Assembly (NCBI RefSeq): GCF_027460065.1
Contig: NZ_JAPYZZ010000007.1
Location: 372,001 to 436,000 of the forward strand
From: Martinezella rhizogenes
Lineage (GTDB): Bacteria > Pseudomonadota > Alphaproteobacteria > Rhizobiales > Rhizobiaceae
Reading direction: 5' to 3'
DNA length: 64,000 nucleotides
Shown here: positions 37,606-45,617 of the stretch, one piece after another
How positions within the stretch are numbered: position 1 is the stretch's first letter
Layout: the number at the start of each line of letters is the position of its first letter
Program-made: the position numbers and the translations under genes
The notes under the pieces: generated by a model
The model's database searches: none
What the model was told of the DNA's origin: nothing
What the model saw: the letters and a program-made list of their open reading frames with translations, nothing else

Positions 37606-38022
37606 ATGACCCTTCGTATCAAGCCACGCGCCGCCTCCTCCGCGATCGTCAGGAATGGAGACCGGCTGCTTCTGGTGCGCCGTATCAATCCGCCCTCCAA
37701 GGATATGTTCGCCTTTCCGGGCGGACGAGCCGAAGAAGGGGAAACCCCGGACGAGACGGCATTGCGCGAGTTGCAAGAGGAAACCGGCATCGTCGCCCGC
37801 GGGCCACAGCTTTTCGCGACCTACGATCTTCCCACCCGTGACGCTGAGGGCGTGCTGACGAGCCACTATTTCCTGTCAGTCTTCACCGTGGAAACCGATG
37901 CCGATCCGCTGGTGACTATCGGTGACGATGCGGCGGATGCGGGCTGGTACACATTGGCGGAGATTCGCCTTCTGCCAGCGCCCGAAAGCGTCGTCGAATG
38001 CGCCGAGCGCCTGCTTGCATGA
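37606..38022 (+). CDS. Nudix hydrolase
   Basis: Pyrophosphohydrolase of unknown substrate (138 residues). The Nudix box is intact: G(x5)E(x7)REL(x)EE(x)GI beginning GGRAEEGETPDETALREL. The N-terminal RAASSAIVRNGDRLLLVRR resembles ADP-ribose or NADH-type Nudix proteins. It is divergent from ynfA. No strong ribosome site precedes the ATG at 37606. Confidence 0.9.
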   Translation: MTLRIKPRAASSAIVRNGDRLLLVRRINPPSKDMFAFPGGRAEEGETPDETALRELQEETGIVARGPQLFATYDLPTRDAEGVLTSHYFLSVFTVETDADPLVTIGDDAADAGWYTLAEIRLLPAPESVVECAERLLA

Positions 38023-38120
38023 TTGCCAGCCAGCCAGAATCGCTATTATCTACGACCCATCCGCCCGCCGGATGGTCACGAGCCAACAGTTCACGCGTAT
38101 GTGTGGGGCAGAGTAGAATT

Positions 38121-38558
38121 TTGATACGACCAACCATCTTCCTGTCTCTTTTTCTGACAATGCTTGCCGTATCAGGGCAAGCAGGCATCGCTTATGCGCA
38201 GCCTTCAAAATCCGTTTCTACGGCGCGTCCTGCGGAGACAATGCCGCCCAAACCCGCTCCATATGATGACAAGCTGGCGCGGCTTTCGGAAATATTGGGC
38301 GCGGTGCAATATCTGAGAACATTGTGCCCCTCTTCCGGACCGGAGGACTGGCGCAAATCGATGAGCGACCTTCTGGCTGCGGACACCGCCAGCGAACCCG
38401 AACGACGCCAGCGCATGACGGCTGCATTCAACCGTGGATACCGCTCCTTTGCGGCCATCCACACCAGTTGCACACGCGCCGCCATCATGGCAGAAGAGAA
38501 CTACCGTAACGAAGGGGCAACACTCGCGCAGGAAATCGCGTCCAGGTTCGGAAATTAA
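38121..38558 (+). CDS. Exported TIGR02301-type protein
   Basis: Small periplasmic protein (145 residues), family TIGR02301, known mainly in Rhizobiales, function unknown. A TTG start at 38121 gives a signal peptide IRPTIFLSLFLTMLAVSGQ with probable cleavage after AYA; an ATG at 38160 would cut into it. The mature part contains YDDKLARLSEILGAVQYLR and two cysteines at LRTLC and TSC that could form a disulfide. GGGGCAGAG is an acceptable ribosome site. The start is the uncertain part. Confidence 0.75.
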   Translation: MIRPTIFLSLFLTMLAVSGQAGIAYAQPSKSVSTARPAETMPPKPAPYDDKLARLSEILGAVQYLRTLCPSSGPEDWRKSMSDLLAADTASEPERRQRMTAAFNRGYRSFAAIHTSCTRAAIMAEENYRNEGATLAQEIASRFGN

Positions 38559-38577
38559 AGGTTTATTAACCTCTTTT
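38559..38577 (+). terminator. Weak hairpin after the TIGR02301 gene
   Basis: AGGTT-TATT-AACCT followed by CTTTT starts right after the stop codon. The five-pair stem is short and AT-rich, so it may be weak. Confidence 0.4.
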
Positions 38578-38663
38578 CGCCGCAGCCCGTGCCGTTTTGA
38601 TAAAAGGCTGCTAGTGTTGTTAACAGGGTGGTAAGGACTTGCCCGCCCTGTCGAGGATGAAAA

Positions 38664-38921
38664 ATGCAGACAAGCCGTAACGAAATCGACGATATGATCG
38701 TGCATGAAAAGATGCAGGTCGCTCTGGAACACCAGAACGAGGCATGGGCTGACGGCATGGCCGACGGCATCGAGCCTGAGATCATCGCCGATGCCGCGAT
38801 CGCTCTGGCCATGCGCGAAACCATCCGTATTCACGGCGAGGCCGGCGCGGAAGCAATGCTGGAATCGCTGCGCCAGCGTATGCTTCAGGGCGAATTTTCG
38901 CCGCAGCGGATTATACAGTAA
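38664..38921 (+). CDS. Small acidic helical protein, 85 residues, unknown
   Basis: An 85-residue cytoplasmic protein with GAGGATG about 6 bases before the start. It is rich in Glu, Ala, Met and Ile and is predicted all-helical (RNEIDDMIVHEKMQVALEHQ; EIIADAAIALAMRETIRIHG). No membrane segment, signal or cysteine. It lies 14 bases before the next exported protein, so they are likely co-transcribed. I do not recognise the family. The coding quality, ribosome site and spacing argue that it is real. Confidence 0.75.
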   Translation: MQTSRNEIDDMIVHEKMQVALEHQNEAWADGMADGIEPEIIADAAIALAMRETIRIHGEAGAEAMLESLRQRMLQGEFSPQRIIQ

Positions 38922-38935
38922 AGCCGGAGTCTATC

Positions 38936-39703
38936 ATGTCCTGCCTGAGCAAGGGGCTTTTGCGCTCTTCCGCCCTGCTGTCCATCCTGCTTGCGCTCGC
39001 CGCCGGCCCGATTGGCCTGCCGGATAAAGCCTTTGCCCTTTCCGAGCTGAAGCCGGCGCAGAAGAGCGAAAGCGAACCGCAGGCACAGAACGGCGAACAG
39101 CCGCAGCAGGCACAGCCGGCTGAACCTGACGAAGTCGAAGGCGATTCGGAAGGCATTCCCCTGCCCGACCCGCTGGTCGACCGTTCCGCCAGCCAGACAA
39201 ACCAGCAATCTGCCAAGCCCGACACGACGCCGGAAATGTCCGTTGTGATCGAGCACGATATTTCCAAGGCGCCCGAGCCCGTGCGCAAGCTGCGCCAGCA
39301 GATCATCGATGCCGCCGCGTCAGGCGATATCGAGAAACTGCGGCCCTTCATCGTTGCCGGGCAGAATCAGTTCCGCATCGACGGCAGTGACAGCGAAGAC
39401 CCGATCGCGGCGCTGAAAAGCTATTCCGGTGATCCTGATGGCCTGGAAGTGCTGGCGATCATCATCGACCTGCTCTCCACAGGTTATGCCCATATCGATG
39501 CCGGCACGCCGGACGAAGCCTATGTCTTCCCTTATTTCGCCGGGAAGCCGCTGAATACGCTGACTGCGCCGGAAAAGGTGGAGCTGCTGCGCATCATCAC
39601 GGCGGGCGATCTGGCGGACATGCAGGAATATGGCAATTACAGCTTCTACCGCATCGGCATTTCGCCCGATGGCAAATGGAAGTTCTTCACCGCCGGCGAT
39701 TGA
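38936..39703 (+). CDS. Exported protein of unknown function, 255 residues
   Basis: Secreted to the periplasm: signal peptide at 1-35 (LLRSSALLSILLALAAGPIG) with likely cleavage after AFA. A Gln/Pro/Glu-rich low-complexity region follows (38-80). The folded part (about 100-255) contains VRKLRQQIIDAAASGDIEKL, a pattern seen at the start of ankyrin-like helices, and ends GKWKFFTAGD. No catalytic motif is visible. Similar proteins occur in Rhizobiales without assigned function. It is paired with the small 85-residue gene upstream. Confidence 0.78.
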   Translation: MSCLSKGLLRSSALLSILLALAAGPIGLPDKAFALSELKPAQKSESEPQAQNGEQPQQAQPAEPDEVEGDSEGIPLPDPLVDRSASQTNQQSAKPDTTPEMSVVIEHDISKAPEPVRKLRQQIIDAAASGDIEKLRPFIVAGQNQFRIDGSDSEDPIAALKSYSGDPDGLEVLAIIIDLLSTGYAHIDAGTPDEAYVFPYFAGKPLNTLTAPEKVELLRIITAGDLADMQEYGNYSFYRIGISPDGKWKFFTAGD

Positions 39704-39825
39704 TCGCATCCCGGCGCTTGCCGTTCTTCTACAAAAATCCTAACTGTGCGGAATGAGCATTCCGGCAAAGTGCATCTGCATTTTGCCGGATATTGAATAG
39801 TCTCGACGAACCGAACGGTGACGCC

Positions 39826-40674
39826 ATGTCTTCCGCCTTTCTTGCCGACCGCCGCCTGATCCGGGTTTCCGGCACCGGCGCCGAAGAGTTTCTGAATAAT
39901 CTGATCACGGCCGATATCGAAAATCTGCCGGAAGGCGAAGCCCGCGCATCGGCGCTTCTCACGCCGCAGGGCAAGATCCTGTTCGATTTCCTGATCTGGC
40001 GTGACGGCGGGGATTTTCTTGTTGAAACGGGTGCAGCCGAGCAGGACGCGCTGCTGCGCCGCCTGACCATGTACAAACTGCGCGCGCCCGTCGATCTGAA
40101 GGCCGAGACCGTGGAAGGCGTCAGCGTTTTCTGGGGCGGCAGCGTGCCGGAGGCAGGCGTGCGGGACGGTCGTTTCGCCAAGGCGAGTGTCGATCTCCGG
40201 CGTGTGCCCGACACATCCGCCTCCGGCGACGCCGCAGCCTATGAGGCGCTGCGCGTCGAACACGGCATTGCCGAAGCCGGCCGGGATTATGCGCTACAGG
40301 ATGCATTTCCCCATGATGTGCTGATGGATGTGAATGACGGCGTTTCCTTCAAGAAGGGCTGCTTCGTTGGCCAGGAAGTCGTTTCCCGCATGAAACACCG
40401 CGGCACGGCAAGACGGCGCGTCGTGACCGTTTCGGCCGATGGCACGCTCCCGGTCAGCGGGACGGAGATTATCGCCAATGGAAAACCCGTTGGTGCACTC
40501 GGAACCGTCCACGGCAACAAAGCGCTTGCCATCGTGCGGACCGACCGCATTGCCGATGCGCTTGCCGCCGGCACGTCGCTGCTCGCTGACAATGTCGCGG
40601 TGAGCGTGGCCCTTCCGGTCTGGACTGGCCTCTCCTTCCCGGCGGCCGATCCGGCGGCGCGGGCGGAGGACTGA
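39826..40674 (+). CDS. ygfZ: YgfZ/GcvT-domain folate-binding protein
   Basis: Tetrahydrofolate-binding protein needed to maintain some Fe-S enzymes. The 282-residue protein has the family signature KKGCFVGQE at 176-184 with conserved Cys179, and a GcvT-like fold. I start at ATG 39826 (MSSAFLADRRLIRVSG); an upstream TTG at 39793 is less likely. It ends 2 bases before the HD hydrolase start (GTG), so the ygfZ-HD-phosphatase genes form a coupled run. Confidence 0.92.
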   Translation: MSSAFLADRRLIRVSGTGAEEFLNNLITADIENLPEGEARASALLTPQGKILFDFLIWRDGGDFLVETGAAEQDALLRRLTMYKLRAPVDLKAETVEGVSVFWGGSVPEAGVRDGRFAKASVDLRRVPDTSASGDAAAYEALRVEHGIAEAGRDYALQDAFPHDVLMDVNDGVSFKKGCFVGQEVVSRMKHRGTARRRVVTVSADGTLPVSGTEIIANGKPVGALGTVHGNKALAIVRTDRIADALAAGTSLLADNVAVSVALPVWTGLSFPAADPAARAED

Positions 40675-40676
40675 GA

Positions 40677-41300
40677 GTGGCGCCTGCAAAAAGTCCGCGC
40701 GCCTGGCAGCGCATGCTGTCGGGACGGCGGCTCGATCTGCTCGACCCTTCGCCGCTTGATGTGGAAATCGCCGATATTGCCCATGGCCTTGCCCGCGTTG
40801 CCCGCTGGAATGGCCAGACGCGCGGCGACCACGCATTTTCCGTCGCCCAGCATTGCCTCATCGTCGAGACCATTTTCTGCCGCATGTGCACCGGTGCCAC
40901 GCCTGATGAGATGCAGATGGCGCTTCTGCACGATGCACCGGAATATGTGATCGGCGACATGATCTCGCCGTTCAAATCCGTGGTCGGCGGCGGTTACAAG
41001 ACGGTGGAAAAGCGGCTGGAAGCCGCCGTGCATCTGCGTTTCGGCCTGCCGCCGCATGCATCGCGCGACTTGAAGGACCGCATCAAGAAGGCCGACACGG
41101 TGGCCGCCTTTTTCGAAGCGACCGAGCTTGCCGGTTTTTCCACCGCCGAAGCCCAGAAATTCTTCGGCCTGCCGCGCGGCATCACCCGCGATATGTTCGA
41201 TATCATCCCCCTTCCCTCGACGGAGGCGCAAAGACTGTTCATCGCCCGCTTCGAGGCAATCGAGACGCTGCGCGTGACCAGAACCGGGAGTGCGACATGA
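40677..41300 (+). CDS. HD-domain hydrolase (YfbR-like nucleotidase)
   Basis: Metal-dependent phosphohydrolase, 207 residues, resembling YfbR 5'-deoxynucleotidases. Metal ligands likely His52 or His59 (DHAFSVAQHC), His85-Asp86 (LLHDAPEYVIGD) and Asp139 (KKADTVAAFFEA). GTG start at 40677 is preceded by GGAGG. Its last codons overlap the next gene by 4 bases. A dNMP substrate is inferred from family only. Confidence 0.87.
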   Translation: MAPAKSPRAWQRMLSGRRLDLLDPSPLDVEIADIAHGLARVARWNGQTRGDHAFSVAQHCLIVETIFCRMCTGATPDEMQMALLHDAPEYVIGDMISPFKSVVGGGYKTVEKRLEAAVHLRFGLPPHASRDLKDRIKKADTVAAFFEATELAGFSTAEAQKFFGLPRGITRDMFDIIPLPSTEAQRLFIARFEAIETLRVTRTGSAT

Positions 41301-41815
41301 CGGCCATCGTGGTATCGCCGCTGTCGCGGATCGCCGAAATGGCCGTTAAGCACAAGGCTCGAGAAATGGTGACGCTAATCGCCAAGGAGCAAAGCTTTCA
41401 CCGCCCGGCCGTCATCGCCGCCGAGCGGCACCTGACGCTTGCCATGAACGATATCGCCTTCAAGGGCACCGGCGATCTCATTGCACCCGATGATGCGCAT
41501 GTGCTGAAGCTGATCGATTTTACGCGCGAATGGGACCAGTCCGCGCCGCTGCTCATCCATTGCTGGATGGGGATTTCGCGCTCGCCGGCCGCCGCCGTCA
41601 TCGCCGCACTCAGCCTTTATCCCGATCAGGATGATGACGAGCTTGCGCAACGCCTGCGCACCGTTTCACCCTATGCCACGCCCAATGCCCGCATTATCGC
41701 CATCGGCGACCGGCTGCTGGGGCGCGAGGGCCGGCTTATCAAGGCGATCAAGGCCATCGGCCGGGGGGCGGATACCGATGGCAACGTGCCTTTCGTGCTG
41801 CCGCTTGCCGGCTGA
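41297..41815 (+). CDS. Protein tyrosine phosphatase-like enzyme
   Basis: Cysteine phosphatase, 172 residues. The P-loop HCWMGISRS (88-96) holds Cys89 and Arg95, the C(x)5R catalytic pair. A general acid candidate is Asp52 (AMNDIAF) or Asp65-66. Family members from rhizobia are called tyrosine or dual-specificity phosphatases, and the true substrate is unknown. Translation is coupled to the HD hydrolase through ATGA. Confidence 0.87.
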   Translation: MTAIVVSPLSRIAEMAVKHKAREMVTLIAKEQSFHRPAVIAAERHLTLAMNDIAFKGTGDLIAPDDAHVLKLIDFTREWDQSAPLLIHCWMGISRSPAAAVIAALSLYPDQDDDELAQRLRTVSPYATPNARIIAIGDRLLGREGRLIKAIKAIGRGADTDGNVPFVLPLAG

Positions 41816-41892
41816 GGCCCGATTTTGGGCGGAACCGCTGCGGCATCCATTCGTTACCAAACCTGAACGGCAATAAAATCACGGGATAATTC

Positions 41893-42714
41893 ATGGAACA
41901 ACAGGCAACGGATATCATCGTCGCATCGCAGACGGCCGTACGGCAGGCGAGCGCGCTGGCGGTGCAATATTCCTTTTCGGTCATCGGTGCGCTGCTGCTG
42001 CTGATCATCGGCTGGCTGGCCGCCACCTTCCTGCAACGCTGGGCCTTTCAGGGCCTGTCGCGCATTCGCGGTTTCGATGCGACGCTCGCCGGTTTCTTCG
42101 CGGGTGGCATCCGTTATGTCGTGCTCATTCTGGTCATCGTCATGGTGCTTGGCCAGTTCGGTGTGCAAACGGCCTCCATTCTCGCCGCCCTCGGCGCTGC
42201 TGGCCTCGCCATCGGTCTTGCGCTGCAAGGCACGCTGCAGAACATCGCGGCCGGCATCATGCTGCTTGTGCTGCGCCCCTTCCGGGTCGGCGAATACATC
42301 GAGACCAGCACGGTCAACGGTACGATCATTGAAATCGGGCTGTTTGCCACCGAACTCAAAACGAGTGACGGGCTTTATCGGCTTGCGCCCAATTCCACGC
42401 TCTGGAATGTGCCGATCACCAATTACAGCCGCTTCCCGTCGCGCCGTCACGAACTGAGCCTGACCGTCAAGAACGACGAGGATCTGGCTGCCGCGCAGGA
42501 CATGCTGATACGCGTGGTGCGCTCCGAAAGCCGGGTGCTGCTGGACCCTGCCCCCGTAACCTTCGTCGATTCCGTCAGCACCGACAGCGCCACCGTCAAG
42601 TTGCGTTATTGGGTGCGCAGCGACAGCTATTTCGCAACGACCCGCGATGTGACGAAAGCGATGAAACTCGCCTTTGACGAACGCAAGGCCGAGGTGAGCG
42701 CACAGCCCGCCTGA
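41893..42714 (+). CDS. MscS-type small mechanosensitive channel
   Basis: Opens under membrane tension to release solutes in osmotic downshock. The 273-residue protein has three N-terminal membrane segments; the pore-lining helix is the Gly/Ala-rich ASILAALGAAGLAIGLALQG (about 96-115), followed by TLQNIAAGIMLLVLRPFRVG and the beta domain. This is the short MscS layout, matching E. coli MscS (286). No clear ribosome site is seen. A strong terminator follows the stop. Confidence 0.92.
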   Translation: MEQQATDIIVASQTAVRQASALAVQYSFSVIGALLLLIIGWLAATFLQRWAFQGLSRIRGFDATLAGFFAGGIRYVVLILVIVMVLGQFGVQTASILAALGAAGLAIGLALQGTLQNIAAGIMLLVLRPFRVGEYIETSTVNGTIIEIGLFATELKTSDGLYRLAPNSTLWNVPITNYSRFPSRRHELSLTVKNDEDLAAAQDMLIRVVRSESRVLLDPAPVTFVDSVSTDSATVKLRYWVRSDSYFATTRDVTKAMKLAFDERKAEVSAQPA

Positions 42715-42748
42715 GGCGTGACGGCTCACCCTTCCCGCAGATTTTTGA

Positions 42749-42780
42749 AGCGCGGTGGCTGAACAGCCATCGCGCTTTTT
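42749..42780 (+). terminator. Rho-independent terminator after mscS
   Basis: AGCGCGGTGGCT-GAAC-AGCCATCGCGCT is a 12-pair stem with one G-T wobble, followed by TTTT and C, 34 bases after the stop. Confidence 0.93.
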
Positions 42781-42805
42781 CATGACGGCACATCAACACG
42801 TACCC

Positions 42806-42854
42806 TTGCATCCCGCCAAAGATGCTTCTATAGGTCGATATGTAATGTTATTAC
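42806..42854 (+). promoter_or_regulatory. zinT promoter with Zur-like operator
   Basis: TTGCAT (42806-42811) and TATAGG (42829-42834) are 17 bases apart, a good promoter. Overlapping the expected start of transcription is GTAAT-GTT-ATTAC (42842-42854), a perfect 5-3-5 palindrome within TGTAATGTTATTACGTTAC, which is AT-rich and looks like alphaproteobacterial Zur sites. Zur represses zinT in zinc-replete cells in related species. The assignment is by resemblance and position. Confidence 0.6.
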
Positions 42855-42894
42855 GTTACTTATTTTTGATCGTAGACTGAAGAGGGCCGAAACA

Positions 42895-43575
42895 ATGCAG
42901 AAGACACTGACCCGCCTCACCGGCGCGCTCGCACTTGGTTCCATGCTGGTGGCGGCTGCCGCGGCAACGGCTGCCGGTGGCGACAAATCCGCTGCCCACA
43001 GCCATGACCATGGTCATGACCACCAGATGAGCGAGGCGGAAAAGCAGATTTACAAGGGTTATTTCGAGGATGCCCAGGTGAAACCGCGCGCGCTTTCCGA
43101 CTGGGAAGGCGACTGGCAATCGGTTTATCCCTATCTGCTGAACGGCTCGCTCGACAGCGTCATGGCCGACAAGGCCGCACATGGCGACAAGACGGCGGCC
43201 GAATACCGCGCCTATTACGAGATTGGCTACAAGACAGACGTCAACCGCATCGTCATCAAGGCCGACAGCGTGGCATTCTACAAGGACGGCAAGCCGGCTG
43301 AAGGCACCTATGTCAGCGACGGCCATGAAATCCTGACCTACAAGAAGGGCAACCGCGGCGTACGCTATATCTTCAAGAAGACCGCCGGCGACGAGGCCGC
43401 ACCGCAATTCATCCAGTTCAGCGACCACTCCATCGCTCCGGTCAAGGCCGGCCATTACCATCTTTATTGGGGCAATGATCGCAAGGCGCTGCTGGATGAA
43501 GTCACCAATTGGCCGACCTATTATCCTTTCCTGATGGACGGCGCCGACATCGTGAAGGAAATGGCGGCGCATTAA
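42895..43575 (+). CDS. zinT: ZinT periplasmic zinc-binding protein
   Basis: Periplasmic zinc chaperone that helps ZnuABC under zinc starvation. Signal peptide about 1-27, then a His-rich stretch HSHDHGHDHQ at 35-44, then the YodA/ZinT domain from about 45 (SDWEGDWQSVYPYLL; GHYHLYWGN with zinc-ligand histidines; WPTYYPF). The 226 residues match the E. coli protein. The promoter region carries a Zur-like palindrome. The zinc importer genes are not in this window. Confidence 0.95.
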   Translation: MQKTLTRLTGALALGSMLVAAAAATAAGGDKSAAHSHDHGHDHQMSEAEKQIYKGYFEDAQVKPRALSDWEGDWQSVYPYLLNGSLDSVMADKAAHGDKTAAEYRAYYEIGYKTDVNRIVIKADSVAFYKDGKPAEGTYVSDGHEILTYKKGNRGVRYIFKKTAGDEAAPQFIQFSDHSIAPVKAGHYHLYWGNDRKALLDEVTNWPTYYPFLMDGADIVKEMAAH

Positions 43576-43635
43576 GCCGTCGTAGGTTCACGGCTTTCCG
43601 CAGCGTGAGGAATTCCGAGCGAGCACGTCTTTCGC

Positions 43636-43753
43636 CTTCTCCCCGCCGGGGAGAAGGTCGCGGCAGCGGGATGAGGGGGCACGGGTGCGGTCTATCGCTG
43701 ACGTTGCCCCCTCATCCGACCCTTCGGGCCACCTTCTCCCCGGCGGGGAGAAG
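43636..43753. repeat. 118-bp nested inverted repeat, copy 2
   Basis: Same end palindromes as the 36204 copy (CTTCTCCCC-GCC-GGGGAGAAG and -GGC-) and the same length. The inner parts are GGGATGAGGGGGC and GCCCCCTCATCCGACCC. It separates the convergent zinT and ABC permease genes. Confidence 0.9.
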
Positions 43754-43770
43754 AAACCAGCGGCAACCGC

Positions 43771-44589
43771 TCACTGCCCCATGGTGGAGCGATGCGCCCA
43801 GCCGGTCATGCGCTTTTCCAGCCAGGCCATGACCGCATACATGGCGATACCTTCCACGGCGAGCATCAGCAGGCCTGCAAAGACCAGCGGCACGTTGAAC
43901 TGGCTCTGCGCCGAACTCATCATGTTACCGAGGCCGTAATTGGAGGCGACGGTTTCCGAGACGACCGAGCCGACGAAGGCGAGCGTGATGGCGATTTTCA
44001 GCGAACCGAAGAAATAGGGCATGGACCGCGGAATGCCGACCTTCAGCATGATGTCCATCTTCTTTGCACCGAGTGCGCGCAGCACGTCTTCGGTCTCCGG
44101 CTCGATGGTGGCAAGGCCGGTGGCGACATTCACGACGATGGGAAAGAAGGAAATCAGGAAGGCGGTCAGAACGGCGGGTACCGTTCCGATGCCGAACCAG
44201 ATGACGAGGATGGGCACCAGCGCCACCTTCGGAATGGCGTTAAAACCGATCATCAGCGGATAAAGGCCCGCATAGATGGTTTTCGACCAGCCGATGAACA
44301 GGCCGATGGCGAGACCGGCGGCGACGGCAATGGCGAAGCCCAGCGTCGTGGTATAAAGCGTCTGCAGCGAATTCTTCCAGATCGGCGACCAATATTGCAC
44401 GATGGCCTGCCCGACCCTGATCGGCGACGGCAGAATTGTGGGCGGCATTTTCAACGCATAGACGAGCAGTTCCCACAGTGCGAAAAGCGCCAGCGTATAG
44501 AGCCATGGCGCGGCCTTCACCCAGTTGACCCGGTCAATCAGCGGCTTGCGCGGTTCGACCGCCGCGCTGCTTTCCATGATCGCGCTCAT
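43771..44589 (-). CDS. ABC transporter permease (SsuC/TauC-like)
   Basis: Membrane subunit of an importer, six membrane segments in 272 residues, with the EAA-type loop EDVLRALGAKKMDIMLKVGIP-like (starting TEPETEDV around 155) that contacts the ATPase. Belongs to the nitrate/sulfonate/taurine family; no residue reveals the substrate. Its ATG overlaps the ATPase stop by 4 bases. It is the last gene of the unit and faces zinT across a repeat. Confidence 0.9.
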   Translation of the reverse strand: MSAIMESSAAVEPRKPLIDRVNWVKAAPWLYTLALFALWELLVYALKMPPTILPSPIRVGQAIVQYWSPIWKNSLQTLYTTTLGFAIAVAAGLAIGLFIGWSKTIYAGLYPLMIGFNAIPKVALVPILVIWFGIGTVPAVLTAFLISFFPIVVNVATGLATIEPETEDVLRALGAKKMDIMLKVGIPRSMPYFFGSLKIAITLAFVGSVVSETVASNYGLGNMMSSAQSQFNVPLVFAGLLMLAVEGIAMYAVMAWLEKRMTGWAHRSTMGQ

Positions 44590-45374
44590 GCCGTCACCCT
44601 CGCCTGCGCGATTTCGCCATGCAGTTCCTGCACCATGTCGTTGAAACCCTTGTCATACATGATATCGAGCTGGCGCGGACGGGCGAAGGGAACACGATGT
44701 TCCGCCAGCACCCGGCCGGGCCTTGCGCTCATCACGAAAATCTTGTCGGCCAGAAAGGTCGCTTCGCGCAGATCATGGGTCACGAGAATGATGGTGACGC
44801 GTTGCGCGGCGTGCAGATCGCGGATGACGCACCACAACTCCTCACGGGTGAAGGCATCGAGTGCGCCGAAAGGCTCGTCCAGCATCAGCAATTCCGGTTC
44901 GTGGATCAGCGCACGGCAGAGATTGGCGCGCTGCTGCATACCGCCGGAAAGCTGCCAAGGGTATTTGGAGCCAAAGCCCTTCAGGCCGACGATTTCCAGC
45001 AGGCGCTCGGCCTTTGCGACATAGCTCGCCTTATGGGCGCGCAGGCGACGACGATGTTTCTCGACGATTTCGAGCGGCAGCAGGATGTTCTCGAGCGTGG
45101 TGCGCCAAGGCAGCATCGTCGGGTTCTGAAATGCCATGCCGACGATGGAGACCGGCTCCGTAACCTGCCGCCCGGCAACGACGACATTGCCCTTTTGCGG
45201 AATATGCAGGCCCGTCACCAGTTTCATCAGCGTGGACTTGCCGCAGCCGGACGGACCGACCACGGCGGCGAATTCACCCTTATCGACCGTCAAGTTCAGG
45301 CCGGATACGGCGAGCGTGCCGGCGGAACCGCCATAGCGCATGTCCACGCCGTCTATTTCCACGAGATGTGACAT
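44586..45374 (-). CDS. ABC transporter ATPase (SsuB/TauB-like)
   Basis: Cytoplasmic ATPase of the importer. The 262-residue form starts at ATG 45374 with GGGGAT about 6 bases before. The frame is open to 45608, but that adds 78 residues encoded by the repeat element and is rejected. Motifs: Walker A GPSGCGKST, Q-loop AFQNPTMLPW, signature LSGGMQQR, Walker B LLMLDEPFGALD and switch His in VTHDLREA. Confidence 0.92.
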   Translation of the reverse strand: MSHLVEIDGVDMRYGGSAGTLAVSGLNLTVDKGEFAAVVGPSGCGKSTLMKLVTGLHIPQKGNVVVAGRQVTEPVSIVGMAFQNPTMLPWRTTLENILLPLEIVEKHRRRLRAHKASYVAKAERLLEIVGLKGFGSKYPWQLSGGMQQRANLCRALIHEPELLMLDEPFGALDAFTREELWCVIRDLHAAQRVTIILVTHDLREATFLADKIFVMSARPGRVLAEHRVPFARPRQLDIMYDKGFNDMVQELHGEIAQARVTA

Positions 45375-45473
45375 CGAGATCCCCATTTTTAGGCTGGAAC
45401 GGGCGCCTATGGCCTTCGTTACTCCCGCCGCAATTCCAAGGCTGCCAGCTACACCCGGCATTGCCGCTTGTTT

Positions 45474-45591
45474 CTTCTCCCCGCCGGGGAGAAGGTGGCC
45501 CGAAGGGTCGGATGAGGGGGCAAGCGCAGAGATATACGGAGAGCTTGCCCCCTCATCCCGCTGACGCGGACTTCTCCCCGGCGGGGAGAAG
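45474..45591. repeat. 118-bp nested inverted repeat, copy 3, inside the ABC operon
   Basis: Same ends and length as the other copies, but reversed: the CCCGAAGGGTCGGATGAGGG arm comes first. It lies between the substrate-binding protein gene (stop 45618) and the ATPase start, within one apparent operon, so transcripts would fold it as a long hairpin. Confidence 0.9.
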
Positions 45592-45617
45592 AAACTCGCG
45601 GCACCCACTCGTCCATC

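Noticed and set aside
43792-45024. A 410-codon plus-strand frame opposite the ABC permease and ATPase
   Set aside because: It crosses two genes that carry clear ABC motifs on the minus strand and translates to His/Arg/Gly-rich sequence without a recognisable fold.
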